From contig NZ_AEIZ01000010.1 of NCBI RefSeq assembly GCF_000165675.1, positions 1 to 64,000 of the forward strand: a stretch of DNA of 64,000 bases. Direction: 5' to 3'. The translations under genes and the position numbers were made by a program. Of this stretch, positions 8,970-18,632 are shown one piece after another. Position 1 is the first letter of the stretch, and every line of letters begins with the position of its first letter. The notes below the pieces were generated by a model. It saw nothing but the letters and a program-made list of their open reading frames with translations, was not told where the DNA came from and ran no database searches. The stretch comes from Leuconostoc fallax KCTC 3537 (GTDB lineage: Bacteria > Bacillota > Bacilli > Lactobacillales > Lactobacillaceae).

Positions 8970-10151
8970 TTACATTACTTTTGTATCGACATATTTTGGT
9001 CGATAGAATAACGCATAAAGTATTGCACAGATAACTGGAATAATTGCGCAGACGATATATAGTTGACGGAAACCTAATATCGCATGTAAATCACCCAAAA
9101 CGTAAGGACCAACCCCTAAGCCTAAATCTAGACCAATAAAGTATGTGGATAATGCAATACCAATACGGTGGCTTGCCACTAACTTCAAAACAATGGCCTG
9201 TCCATTAGACATAAATGTACCATAACCCAAACCAATAAATGCACCAGCCACTAACAACACTATACCATCAGTCGTAGCTGCCAAGACAAGTAATCCAAGT
9301 GCCAAGAAAATGTAACTTGGATACATGACATAATTTTCACCCTTTAAATCAAAGATTCTACCAGACATTGGTCGTGTTAATGTTACCACTAATGCGTACA
9401 CAACGAAGAAGAATGAGCTGATGCTAACCAAATTGATTTCTTCGGCATATGAAGAAAGGAATGATAGCACGCTTGAGTAAGAAAGTCCCATTAAGAAACC
9501 GATTGCAGCAATAAACAATGCTTTTGATTCAACAAAACTACTAAAAGTCCACTTTTTCAAGCTTTCTTTGTGTTCATCTGTTAACTTGATATTAGTGATT
9601 TTGATACTAAATATAGCAATTGTAGATAACAGAATTAAAATTGATGAGAAAATAACAATAAAATCAAAGTTAGTTGTGCTTAACAAAATCAAACCAATGA
9701 ACGGTCCAATTGCAGCAGCCAAACTTGTACTTAAGCCATAATAATTAATTCCCTCACCCTTTTTACGTTCGGGAATATAAGCTGTCACAATTGCATTTGC
9801 AGCAGTTGAAGTCATACCGTAAGCAAATCCGTTAAGTAATCTGATGAGATACATCACAGATATTGAAGGAATAAACAAGTACGCAATTGTCGTCACTAGA
9901 TAGAAAATTGCACCTGCACGAACAACGAACTTCCGTCCCCATAACTCTAATTGTTTTCCCATAATGAGACGGGCTAACAGCGTACCAATAATATAAATAC
10001 CAGAAGCAAATCCGGCTTCTGCAAATGATGCGTTTAACTGGTCATGTGCAATAACTGCTATGATAACCATCAATAAGTAATACACAAGGTAGACAATAAA
10101 GTTGATAATCGTAATGCTAATAAAGCCCTTATTAAATAATTTTTCTTCCAT
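8970..10151 (-). CDS. Major facilitator superfamily transporter
   Basis: About 393 residues with twelve hydrophobic segments in the two-bundle MFS layout. The loop between helices 2 and 3 carries MGKQLELWGRKFVVRAG, the usual GxLxDRxGRR-like motif A. Resemblance is to drug or sugar efflux carriers, but the substrate is not evident. I use the ATG at 10151 (MEEKLFNKGF), which directly precedes helix 1; a GTG at 10190 would add 13 residues and lacks a ribosome binding site. It is a single-gene unit. Confidence 0.85.
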   Translation of the reverse strand: MEEKLFNKGFISITIINFIVYLVYYLLMVIIAVIAHDQLNASFAEAGFASGIYIIGTLLARLIMGKQLELWGRKFVVRAGAIFYLVTTIAYLFIPSISVMYLIRLLNGFAYGMTSTAANAIVTAYIPERKKGEGINYYGLSTSLAAAIGPFIGLILLSTTNFDFIVIFSSILILLSTIAIFSIKITNIKLTDEHKESLKKWTFSSFVESKALFIAAIGFLMGLSYSSVLSFLSSYAEEINLVSISSFFFVVYALVVTLTRPMSGRIFDLKGENYVMYPSYIFLALGLLVLAATTDGIVLLVAGAFIGLGYGTFMSNGQAIVLKLVASHRIGIALSTYFIGLDLGLGVGPYVLGDLHAILGFRQLYIVCAIIPVICAILYALFYRPKYVDTKVM

Positions 10152-10190
10152 ACTTCCAATCTCAATCCAATAATTATTTTTTACCGACAC

Positions 10191-10542
10191 AATACACTAA
10201 CTATAAAGCGTTAGGTCGGGCATAATTTATTGCATACGACTAAGTTATCGTGTCTTAACACAGTAACATCATTATCCATGACCACAATCATTCCTCAAGG
10301 TACTTTCTACAAATTTTCACTGAAACATTTTTATTTTTCAGTAAACACCTTTATAAAGATACCACTTTTTCACAAATAATAAAGTAAAAGTTACAATAAA
10401 AAATAATTTTTTATCATTTTTGTTATTTTTGTTGCAAGGAGACCACAACATGCATTAGAAATTTCCTATATGAAATAAGTTTCTGTTAGGCTTTTGCTTG
10501 TGAAATTATTTATCTATTCATTTGATACAGTTACAAATAACT
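10191..10542. other. Intergenic region, nothing recognised
   Basis: About 350 AT-rich bases between two minus-strand genes. I see no reading frame, RNA or convincing operator here beyond whatever promoter the MFS gene uses. Confidence 0.4.
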
Positions 10543-11760
10543 TCATTGTTTTTTATCTTGTGCCAGTAATAAACGTTGCCTGAGTTTTTCATCAGCTGCT
10601 GTAATGTATAGCCCATATATACCACGTTTTAATAAAACATCGATAACATTGAACATCAGTCGTTGTTTAACCCACGCAATTTTTTCCGGATGCGTTAAAT
10701 CGGGACGCTTTTTGTATATTTCAGTGTGCGTCACTTTATTTGGATTAACAATCATACAATCATGCTGTGCATCGTATTCAAAAGGTGGTCCGAGTATCAC
10801 GCCAACGTAATTCAAGTCAAAACCTTGAACCGTATAAATGGAGCCCACTTCATGAATTGATGCGGGCCTTTGTGCCCATGGTGTTGGCTGAATATCATAC
10901 TCATCCCAAGGTAAATCAAAGTCATCCATATACACATGGTGTTCATTTTGATTTTTGCGTACAAACCCTGTTGTCGCCACAATTCTGGATAAGCCCACTC
11001 GCTTATCACAATCTTGGATTTGCTGATACATATCTATCGCACGACGATAAATACGCAAGTCATAACGACCAGTTTCTGACGGTAATGGCAATATGTTACC
11101 GTCACTCAATGCATTTACCCAATTCATAACACTTGCCGGCGCCTGCATACGATATTGCATCGTCAAGTTAAAATATCGTGTGTGGTATGGTGCTAATATT
11201 TGATTTAAAAGGTGTTGATCCCAATACATCTTGGTCTGCATAACTTGCTTAAAATCAAAAACCACAATAACAACTTTAGCTAATTTTATAATTTCATCTA
11301 ATTGATTCTGTTGTGTAAACTTAATATATGGTTCTGGTTTTGATAATAACAAATGGCCCTCATCAATCACAACAACATCATATTTTTGCCGTTGTTTATG
11401 TGCTTGGTTAATTAATGAGGTTGGCCGAACATAATCTTTTTTCCGTAATGCTGGCAATGTTGCTGCCAATTCTTGATAAACTTTTAGCAGTTCTGGATGA
11501 TTAACTGTAAAAACATTATTGGTTCGAAAATACGGGCTCGTTGTATCTTGACGACCTTGTTGTATTTTTTGAAATAATTTAGTTAATATCACACTTTTTC
11601 CTGTACCTGCTTCACCTGATATAACACCTACCGCATGTGTTGATTGAGTGTCTTGTAAATGATGGTTGATAAACGTTTCAATTTGGTCTAATTGGGTACT
11701 TTGCTGATCAGTGAGTTGATCAACATTAAATTTTTTTAGCGTTAAATCTTTTCTTGTCAT
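10543..11760 (-). CDS. DUF2075 P-loop ATPase/helicase-like protein
   Basis: A 405-residue protein of the DUF2075 group. It has Walker A GEAGTGKSV near residue 47, Walker B VVVIDEGHLL near residue 128 and a superfamily I helicase-like C-terminal part with GSIYTVQGFDLNYVGV. The biological role is not established; relatives are sometimes fused to nuclease domains, absent here. I use MTRKDLTL at 11760; this ATG is seven bases behind a TATACT -10 element, suggesting a leaderless transcript. The upstream ATG at 11781 would lie before that promoter's start point. Confidence 0.8.
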   Translation of the reverse strand: MTRKDLTLKKFNVDQLTDQQSTQLDQIETFINHHLQDTQSTHAVGVISGEAGTGKSVILTKLFQKIQQGRQDTTSPYFRTNNVFTVNHPELLKVYQELAATLPALRKKDYVRPTSLINQAHKQRQKYDVVVIDEGHLLLSKPEPYIKFTQQNQLDEIIKLAKVVIVVFDFKQVMQTKMYWDQHLLNQILAPYHTRYFNLTMQYRMQAPASVMNWVNALSDGNILPLPSETGRYDLRIYRRAIDMYQQIQDCDKRVGLSRIVATTGFVRKNQNEHHVYMDDFDLPWDEYDIQPTPWAQRPASIHEVGSIYTVQGFDLNYVGVILGPPFEYDAQHDCMIVNPNKVTHTEIYKKRPDLTHPEKIAWVKQRLMFNVIDVLLKRGIYGLYITAADEKLRQRLLLAQDKKQ

Positions 11761-11767
11761 AATTCTT

Positions 11768-11773
11768 AGTATA
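11768..11773 (-). promoter_or_regulatory. -10 element giving a leaderless DUF2075 mRNA
   Basis: TATACT on the minus strand ends seven bases before the ATG at 11760, with no ribosome binding site between. A TTGAAT hexamer lies 19 bases upstream, which is a long spacing. Confidence 0.4.
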
Positions 11774-11843
11774 CCGCACATAAAAAAGCATAATTCAAAG
11801 GATACGTATCAACGTTTCAATTTAAATTATACTTTTAAATGAC

Positions 11844-13190
11844 TTATTTATTTTTATTAGCTTTACGCGTTGCACGACGTTCTTCACGTTGGGCAATACG
11901 ACGATCCATTTGGTTTTTGCGTTGAATGGCATTTTTGATACGACGCTTATAGCCTGGCTTAACATTTTTCTTTTTCTTTTTTACCATGCCAACCATTGTT
12001 GGGTCTAACTTTTTTGTTGTTGCAACACGTTGTGTTCGTGCCTTTCGGTCTTTGATGTCAACAATCTCATCCCCACGAATTTGCTTAGGCTTGAATTGAA
12101 TACCCAAATTCTCCAGTTCCACAACTTCGTCTTCTTCATCAGGACCGTACAATGTAATAGCCAGTCCCGATAAATTATTACGACCTGTTCGACCAACACG
12201 ATGTACAAAGAACTCTAGCTCGGAAGGAATGTCATCGTTAATCACATGAGAAACACCTTCAATATCAATGCCTCGTGCAGCTAAGTCCGTGGCCACAACG
12301 TATTGGAATTCCAAATTCTGTACTTGCTTCATAGTACGACGACGTTCACGTGGCGCAATGTCCCCATGAACTTCAGCAACCTTAAGCCCACGACCGCGTA
12401 GATTTCGGGTTAATGCCTTCGCGCGCTCTTTTGTATTTGTAAAAATCAAAGCCAAATAAGGATGTCCAATTGTTAATAACTTATAGATAATATCATCTTT
12501 ATCCGCCGATTTTGTTGGAATCAACCAGTTATCAATAGTGTCGGCAATCACTGTATCCACAGGAATAGCTTCAAAGCGTGGATTATCCATATACTTCTTT
12601 AAAAATGGCTTGAGCTTTTCAGGCATAGTAGCACTAAATACTAATGTCTGTAAATCATCAGGCATGGCAGAAGCAATGGCATCAACCTCGTTAAGGAAGC
12701 CCATATCCAACGTCATATCTGCTTCATCCACAACCAATGTTCTAACATGATGTAACTTAAGCGCCTGCGAATCGACCAAATCTTTAATTCGTCCAGGCGT
12801 TCCAATAACGATTTGTGGTTGCTGATTACCTAATTGCTTAATCTGACGGGCCTTATCAGTACCGCCAACATAATCTGCAATACGTATATCTTCATCAAGT
12901 TGCTCTGCTAATGCTTTAGCAGCACGCGTAATTTGGTCAGCTAACTCTCTTGATGGTGTTGTGATAACTGCTTGTACTTCATTTGCATCAAACACGATAC
13001 GATTAAAAATCGGAATTAAGAAAGTATGTGTTTTACCTGATCCAGTTTGAGATTGCCCGACAACATCACGCCCTTTTAATATATCCGGAATTAATTTTAA
13101 CTGTACTGGTGTTGGTTGTGTAAAGCCAATTGCTGTCAAACCTGAAATGAGATCAGGTTTTAAATTAAATTGTCCAAATTGATTTGCCAT
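11844..13190 (-). CDS. cshB: DEAD-box RNA helicase, CshB-like
   Basis: A 448-residue RNA helicase for ribosome assembly or mRNA turnover, often cold-induced. The motif order is complete: Q motif PTPVQ, SQTGSGKT, PSRELA, GTPGRI, VVDEAD, SAT, DLAARGID and HRVGRTGR. The C-terminus (from about residue 385) is highly basic with Lys and Arg runs that would bind RNA. Length and the LDMGFL element after the DEAD box fit CshB better than CshA. A short gap separates it from the nrnA gene upstream on the same strand. Confidence 0.88.
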   Translation of the reverse strand: MANQFGQFNLKPDLISGLTAIGFTQPTPVQLKLIPDILKGRDVVGQSQTGSGKTHTFLIPIFNRIVFDANEVQAVITTPSRELADQITRAAKALAEQLDEDIRIADYVGGTDKARQIKQLGNQQPQIVIGTPGRIKDLVDSQALKLHHVRTLVVDEADMTLDMGFLNEVDAIASAMPDDLQTLVFSATMPEKLKPFLKKYMDNPRFEAIPVDTVIADTIDNWLIPTKSADKDDIIYKLLTIGHPYLALIFTNTKERAKALTRNLRGRGLKVAEVHGDIAPRERRRTMKQVQNLEFQYVVATDLAARGIDIEGVSHVINDDIPSELEFFVHRVGRTGRNNLSGLAITLYGPDEEDEVVELENLGIQFKPKQIRGDEIVDIKDRKARTQRVATTKKLDPTMVGMVKKKKKNVKPGYKRRIKNAIQRKNQMDRRIAQREERRATRKANKNK

Positions 13191-13227
13191 AAATTTCCTC
13201 AGTCTATTGTGATTCTTATTATTTGAT

Positions 13228-14180
13228 TCATGCCTTTAGTAATGCTGTTTCCACAGCTTGAATTAAACGTTCAATGTCTTCACGACTTTGTGCCCAAGCA
13301 CCAGACGCCATTGGATGTCCACCGCCTTCAAAGCGATTTGCAATTTTATTAATGACAATTGAACGAGAGCGTAATCTTACGCGATAATTACCTTCATCTT
13401 GTTCTTCAAAAATTGCCCAAGCTTTAACTGTATCAATTTTTGAAGGTAAAGAAACAGCAAATGATGTGCCCGCTTCACCAAGATTAAATTGCTTAATGAG
13501 TTCACGTGTAAGAATCACATAAGCAAAACCTGAAGGCAAAATAGTAACATTTTGTAAAATATATCCTGATAATTTAGCCGCGTTTTCTGATATTGTTGTC
13601 ATATTATAATGAATTTTGGCATAATCAAAATCATACTTAAACAATTCAGAAACAACTCTAAACGTCTCGGAATCATTACTATACATAAATCGGCCAGTAT
13701 CACCAATAATACCAATATACAATAGTCGAGCTGCTTCTGCTGTCATAGTTAACTGAGGGCGAAGCGCTTCATAAAATTCATAAATCATAGTACTAGTCGC
13801 CGATTGACCTTCTTGGACCCATTGCCAATCACCAAAAGGATCATCATTTGGGTGATGATCAATTTTGATAACTGCTTGTCCTTCAGGCCAACGCTGGTCA
13901 TCAACACGTGGCGCATTCGCCGTATCGGTTACAATAACTAACGCCTTATGATAGGCACCATTAGGCACAGCATCCATAAATGTCTCTGATTCGCTAATCC
14001 AAGACAACCCTGGCACGGCCTTACCCACAGCGTAAATCTTTTTTCAGGAAAACTGGCTTGTAACAATGCCTTCAACCCCAATTGTGAACCAAAAGCATCT
14101 GGATCAGGGCGTTGATGGCGATGAATAATAATCGTATCGTAACGCTTAATTTGTTCTAAAATTTCTTCTTGAATGGTCAT
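13228..14180 (-). pseudogene. nrnA: NrnA-type DHH/DHHA1 nanoRNase and pAp phosphatase, frameshifted as read
   Basis: Degrades very short RNA and, in family members, 3'-phosphoadenosine 5'-phosphate. Two frames (13938-14180 and 13228-14028) join if the T6 run (plus strand) at 14039-14044 has one more base, giving [14 protein letters not shown] and a protein of about 317 residues, the normal length. Motifs: [36 protein letters not shown] and the DHHA1 GGGHPMASGA. All catalytic residues are kept, so the break is likely a homopolymer error. It lies between the helicase and dinB on the same strand. Confidence 0.82.
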
Positions 14181-14224
14181 AAATTAACTTTCTACTTCAA
14201 TATGGTTAGCTTCCATTATAGCAT

Positions 14225-15313
14225 TTAAAATAAGCTAACTTCCTCAAATGTACTGGATCGTAAATTACTCATAGATATGCCTAATAAACGGATTGAAAAT
14301 GGCATTGATAGGTTTTTATCGAAAATATTCAATGCCTCTCTGACTAATACTTGCTGATCTAATACCCAAGGCTCATGGTGCGTTAAAGATCGCGTTAATG
14401 TATTAAAGTCAGCATCACGAATCTTAATATTCAAGGTGCGACCAACAACCTTTTGCTGTCGTAAACTGATAATCATTTTATCTGCTAATTGACCAAAAGC
14501 GTTTTGTACTTGAGCCTCTGTATGTAAAAAACGGTCGAATGTTGTTTCTTTTCCTACAGATTGGCGCTGGCGCTGCCATTTCACCTCACTAAAATTCATA
14601 CCACGTGCCTGTAAATATAGGTGTTCTCCAAATTTACCAAATTGTGCACGTAACATTTCTTGTGATAGTTGTCGTAGTTGACGACCATCATGAATGTCTA
14701 ACTGGATTAATTTTTCCTTGGTTTTTTGACCGACACCGCGAAATTTATCAATGGGCAGTGCATCAATAAATTCTAACATATTGCTATGGTTAATAACGGT
14801 TACGCCATTTGGTTTATTATAGTTAGAACCCAATTTCGCAAGTAATTTATTATGCGACACACCAACTGAACTTGTCAGATGCGTGGTTTTCAGAATTTCA
14901 TGCCTAATTTGAGCAGCAATTGTCGCGCCACTAGTCGCATAGTGACTGATATCCAAGTAAGCTTCATCAAAGGCAACTGGTTCCACTTTTGGTGTGAATT
15001 GGTAAAAAATATCATGAATCTGTTGAGATACCGCTTTATATTTAGTAAAATCTGCCGGCCAAAAAATAGCATCTGGCGCTAAACGTTTAGCCTCAGCTGC
15101 ACTCATAGCAGAATGAACACCAAGACGGCGTGCTAAATAGTTAGCAGTTGCAACAACACCTCGTCCACCCGATTGTGCTGGATCTCGCGAAATAATTAGC
15201 GCTTTATGTCTCAATTGTGGATGATCGCGCATTTCAATTTGTGCATAGAAGGCATCTAGGTCAACATGCAATATTTTACGACGATCAACAGTCCGTAAGA
15301 AGTCTGCCATCAT
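14225..15313 (-). CDS. dinB: DNA polymerase IV (Y-family)
   Basis: Translesion polymerase of 362 residues. The catalytic acidic residues are in LHVDLDAFYAQIE (about residue 20) and AFDEAYLDIS (about 118). The palm motif SVGVSHNKLLAKLGSNYNKP follows, then the helix-hairpin-helix and the little-finger domain. The protein ends RSSTFEEVSLF. No clear beta-clamp motif is seen at the end beyond this hydrophobic tail. A LexA site is not evident in the short upstream gap. Confidence 0.93.
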   Translation of the reverse strand: MMADFLRTVDRRKILHVDLDAFYAQIEMRDHPQLRHKALIISRDPAQSGGRGVVATANYLARRLGVHSAMSAAEAKRLAPDAIFWPADFTKYKAVSQQIHDIFYQFTPKVEPVAFDEAYLDISHYATSGATIAAQIRHEILKTTHLTSSVGVSHNKLLAKLGSNYNKPNGVTVINHSNMLEFIDALPIDKFRGVGQKTKEKLIQLDIHDGRQLRQLSQEMLRAQFGKFGEHLYLQARGMNFSEVKWQRQRQSVGKETTFDRFLHTEAQVQNAFGQLADKMIISLRQQKVVGRTLNIKIRDADFNTLTRSLTHHEPWVLDQQVLVREALNIFDKNLSMPFSIRLLGISMSNLRSSTFEEVSLF

Positions 15314-15351
15314 TACTCCTACTTACATAACAAAATATTATAAACGACCAC

Positions 15352-15990
15352 CTAAGGAAAAATAATTTGTCCTTTTTTGGCCAGTTTTAAATAAAGTTGT
15401 TGTGATAGTTGCCACCAAAAATAACCAAATAACATCGCCCCAATTAAAGTCGAAAGTGCAATTCCTCGTTGTAATTGTGCTAATAAAATACCAATCCAAA
15501 TCAAGAACATCACACCCATCACAATGTATTGCGCTGATTGTGACCGCACCATTTTTGGAAAAATCAGTGTGAAAAACACACTAAATATTTCAAACCACCA
15601 CGTCACCAACAGATTAGGTATCGTATCACCAATCTGTAACCCATTATCCCAATGGACATTAATGATAACAGTTAATAGCATGACAATTGGTAACAACAAA
15701 CCTTGCATAAGCAAGAACCACATTGCCGCCACCTGAAAACGCACGAGATATAAAAAGCTTGCCACTAGTAACGTCATAATAATAGCAACTGGATAATGTG
15801 CTAATAAGCCACCTATGGTACTAAAAAGCATTAAAATCCGTGGTGTATACTCCTGTGTCACAACACTTGATAAATCATCAAGTAGCAACATCATATGGCT
15901 CCCGAGACGTACAATTAAAGCCAATACTAAGAAAAGGCCAAAAAAAATCGGGATCAATACTTTTCTGGTTCTATCTTTTGAAACTAACAC
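15352..15990 (-). CDS. PAP2-like membrane protein lacking the catalytic motifs
   Basis: A 212-residue protein with six hydrophobic segments. Its layout runs parallel to the true PAP2 phosphatase at 53257-53925: QVAAMWFLLMQGL matches KIPAMWVIATVLS, and ALSTLIGAMLFGYFWW matches DILSGALLAYAWV. However, the KX6RP, SGH and RX5HX3D motifs are absent, replaced by IINVHWDNG, VTWWFE and LQRGIALS. I therefore read it as an inactive PAP2-fold protein. The alignment is by eye; an unrelated six-helix protein remains possible. The role is unknown. Confidence 0.55.
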   Translation of the reverse strand: MLVSKDRTRKVLIPIFFGLFLVLALIVRLGSHMMLLLDDLSSVVTQEYTPRILMLFSTIGGLLAHYPVAIIMTLLVASFLYLVRFQVAAMWFLLMQGLLLPIVMLLTVIINVHWDNGLQIGDTIPNLLVTWWFEIFSVFFTLIFPKMVRSQSAQYIVMGVMFLIWIGILLAQLQRGIALSTLIGAMLFGYFWWQLSQQLYLKLAKKGQIIFP

Positions 15991-16109
15991 AATAACGCTT
16001 CACCTCTTTAATAACCCAAAGACATTGTAATATTAATTTTTTTTAAATATAATTGCGTCTTTATAACCATAATTGTAGCATTATAAGCAGTAGTTCTTAA
16101 CAAAAAATA

Positions 16110-16985
16110 TTGAAACAGTGGGTTTTAATCTTGGCTTTAATTATATCAATTATTCTAATGTTAGTTGTTGGCATTTTTTCAGGTATTTTAGGCGCCTTAT
16201 TGGGCTTAGGTGGTGGCATCATTGTTACGCCCATTTTAGTCATTGGGTTTAATTTACCGATTCACTATGCGATTGGTGCAAGTATTATTGCTGTCATTGC
16301 CACTAGTTCTGGTGCTTCAATTGCTTATCTTAAAGACGATATGCTCAATTTGAGGATGGCTATGTTCTTGGAAATTTTCACAACGATTGGCGCATTAGCT
16401 GGCGCTCTACTTGCTATCTTTTTCAAAGCTATTTGGTTAAACTTCTTATTCGGTATCTTACTTGTGTACCAAGCCTATCGGATGTGGCGAAAATTACATA
16501 GTAAAAAAGTTGATGCACCTTCTACCAAAGAAGATCATTTTGCCCAGAAAATGCAACTTAATAGTTCTTATTTTGACAAGTCAACCCACCAACAGATTGA
16601 CTATAAAGTTGAGAATGTTGCTGGTGGCGCATTAGCTATGATCTGGGCAGGTATTGCTTCTGGATTACTGGGTATCGGTAGCGGCATGTTCAAAGTTTTT
16701 GCAATGGATACCGTCATGAAAATGCCTCTAAAACCATCAAGTGCGACATCAAATCTAATGATGGGTGTTACCGCCGCGACAAGTGCTTTAGTCTACTTTT
16801 TTAATGGTACAATAAAAGCCAATATCGCTGTTCCCATTGCTTTAGGTATATTATTGGGTGCGACGATTGGGGCGCGTCTGATGCCACACATTCCTGCTAA
16901 AAGACTACGCCAACTCTTTATACCAGTTGTGGGTATTGCTGGTCTGCAACTCCTATTAAAAGCATTTAACATTACGTTATATTGA
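16110..16985 (+). CDS. TauE/SafE-family sulfite or anion exporter
   Basis: A 291-residue membrane protein with about eight helices and the duplicated family signature: GALLGLGGGIIVTPIL near residue 30 and SGLLGIGSGMFKVFAMD near residue 188. Family members export sulfite, sulfoacetate or related anions; the substrate here is unknown. The start used is a TTG at 16110 without a good ribosome binding site; the ATG 17 codons later (MLVVGIFSG) is a reasonable alternative. The DUF1634 gene follows at once, a common pairing. Confidence 0.85.
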   Translation: MKQWVLILALIISIILMLVVGIFSGILGALLGLGGGIIVTPILVIGFNLPIHYAIGASIIAVIATSSGASIAYLKDDMLNLRMAMFLEIFTTIGALAGALLAIFFKAIWLNFLFGILLVYQAYRMWRKLHSKKVDAPSTKEDHFAQKMQLNSSYFDKSTHQQIDYKVENVAGGALAMIWAGIASGLLGIGSGMFKVFAMDTVMKMPLKPSSATSNLMMGVTAATSALVYFFNGTIKANIAVPIALGILLGATIGARLMPHIPAKRLRQLFIPVVGIAGLQLLLKAFNITLY

Positions 16986-16993
16986 GGCTAATC

Positions 16994-17350
16994 ATGGAAG
17001 AAAGAAAAGATTTAGAACGTGAAATCGGTATTATTTTACGTATTGGTGTGCTTTTATCAGTAATTGTTATGATACTTGGTTTTAGTCTTTATTTATTATC
17101 TGGCGCTCATACTGGTTTTAAATACAATACATGGCCCACTAATTTTGGTACAATAGTTCTTAGTTCCTTACGTCTAAAGCCAGGCGCTTTGATGATGCTT
17201 GGATTATTTTTATTAATTCTAACACCCATCTTACGTGTTATCGCGTCTATCATTTCATTTGCAAGAATTAAAGATTGGCAATATGTCATTATCACAAGTA
17301 TTGTCTTATTTATTTTGATTATTGCTATAAGTATTGGCGCATTAATTTAG
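16994..17350 (+). CDS. DUF1634 membrane protein
   Basis: About 118 residues with three membrane helices (near residues 15-40, 60-85 and 95-118), matching DUF1634. The start MEERKDLEREIGIILR at 16994 has GAGG seven bases upstream. These proteins accompany TauE/SafE permeases and are presumed to be accessory subunits; that role is inferred from gene pairing. The stop at 17350 is part of the ribosome binding site of the LCP gene. Confidence 0.8.
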   Translation: MEERKDLEREIGIILRIGVLLSVIVMILGFSLYLLSGAHTGFKYNTWPTNFGTIVLSSLRLKPGALMMLGLFLLILTPILRVIASIISFARIKDWQYVIITSIVLFILIIAISIGALI

Positions 17351-17358
17351 GAGAAAAC

Positions 17359-18579
17359 ATTAGCCCCCATGCGAAATCAAAAAATAACCAAAGCCGCAGC
17401 GATCGTTACAAACCAAGAACCCACAAAATACGTAATATTTTCATTACTATTCTACTTGTCTTACTTATTGCAGGTAGTGCCTTGGGTTACCTTTTATATC
17501 GTAATGCCAAGTCAACGATAGACAATGTTTATAGTGGCACTGGATTAACAAAAAGTCGAAACGTATCCAAGGTAATCAAACAAGGAAAACCTTTTTCTGT
17601 TTTGCTTATGGGAACTGATACTGGTGCCTTAAATCGTAACTATAAAGGCCGTACCGACTCGATGATGGTGTTGATTGTTAACCCTAAGAAAGAAAAAACA
17701 ACATTAATTTCTATTCCACGTGATGCAATGATTGCCATCGTGGGTTATGAAGATACTTTCCCGCAAAAGATGAACGCAGCATATGCTTATGGATCTGCTG
17801 CAACAGCTATCAAAACTGTGGAAGCTTACCTCAATATCCCAATTGACTTTTATGCCATGGCTAACATGGGTGGTTTGGAAAAAATGGTTGATCAAGTTGG
17901 TGGTGTTGAAATTAAATCACCACTTACCTTTACTTATACCCCAGATGAAGATGAAAGTCCCGCTACTTATAAATTCACCAAGGGCAGTGCATCATACGAA
18001 TATGCTTCTGATGGTAAGCATTTTACTAAGCACACTGTAATGGATGGTAGTGCCGCGCTTGCCTTCTCTAGAATGCGTTACGATGATCCTGAAGGTGACT
18101 ATGGCCGTCAGAAACGTCAAAGACTAGTCTTGCAAGCCCTAATGAAGAAGGCAGCTAATGTAACCAATCTGCTCAATGAAAAATTCATGAATTCCGTACA
18201 AAAGAATATTATGACTGATTTAACATTTGGTGATATGAGCAATATTGCAACTAAATATATCAAGGCTAAAAATAACGTTGTCACCGATCATTTGCAAGGT
18301 ACCACTACGTCATATCCAGACGCAACTACTGGTGCATCAGTATCTTATGAAATTGTTTCAACGTCAGAAAAGCAACGGATCACCAATAAAGCACGTAAAG
18401 CACTTGGCCTTGAAGCCAAAACCACTGGTAGTATGTTTGGTGGCGAAGTGCCATCTACACTGGCTAGTATCGCTGAATCATTACAAGCTTCTAGTGATGG
18501 TACATCATCAAGTTCAAGTACTGATAGTAGTTCTAATACAACATTACCCGTTGATCCTAGTACCAGTCCTGCACAGTAG
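17359..18579 (+). CDS. LytR-CpsA-Psr (LCP) family cell wall polymer ligase
   Basis: Transfers teichoic acid or polysaccharide from a lipid carrier to peptidoglycan outside the cell. The sequence has a basic cytoplasmic N-terminus, one membrane helix (NIFITILLVLLIAGSALGYLL), then the LCP domain with LLMGTDTG, GRTDSMM, SIPRDAM, AFSRMRYDDPEGDYGRQKRQR. The tail is Ser/Thr-rich. The start is unclear: the frame stays open into the DUF1634 gene. An ATT at 17359 sits ideally behind TTAGGAG. An ATG at 17369 would work only if the A6 run at 17379-17384 lacks one base. Confidence 0.85.
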   Translation: MSPHAKSKNNQSRSDRYKPRTHKIRNIFITILLVLLIAGSALGYLLYRNAKSTIDNVYSGTGLTKSRNVSKVIKQGKPFSVLLMGTDTGALNRNYKGRTDSMMVLIVNPKKEKTTLISIPRDAMIAIVGYEDTFPQKMNAAYAYGSAATAIKTVEAYLNIPIDFYAMANMGGLEKMVDQVGGVEIKSPLTFTYTPDEDESPATYKFTKGSASYEYASDGKHFTKHTVMDGSAALAFSRMRYDDPEGDYGRQKRQRLVLQALMKKAANVTNLLNEKFMNSVQKNIMTDLTFGDMSNIATKYIKAKNNVVTDHLQGTTTSYPDATTGASVSYEIVSTSEKQRITNKARKALGLEAKTTGSMFGGEVPSTLASIAESLQASSDGTSSSSSTDSSSNTTLPVDPSTSPAQ

Positions 18580-18587
18580 TCTTAAAA

Positions 18588-18632
18588 TAAGCAAACTAAA
18601 AACGCCTTTCAAAGGCGTTTTTAATTTGCTTA
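18588..18632. terminator. Bidirectional terminator between the LCP gene and nrdF
   Basis: A 12-bp stem (AAAAACGCCTTT with AAAGGCGTTTTT, one-base loop) is extended by outer arms AAGCAAA and TTTGCTT. It serves two convergent genes. Confidence 0.85.
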
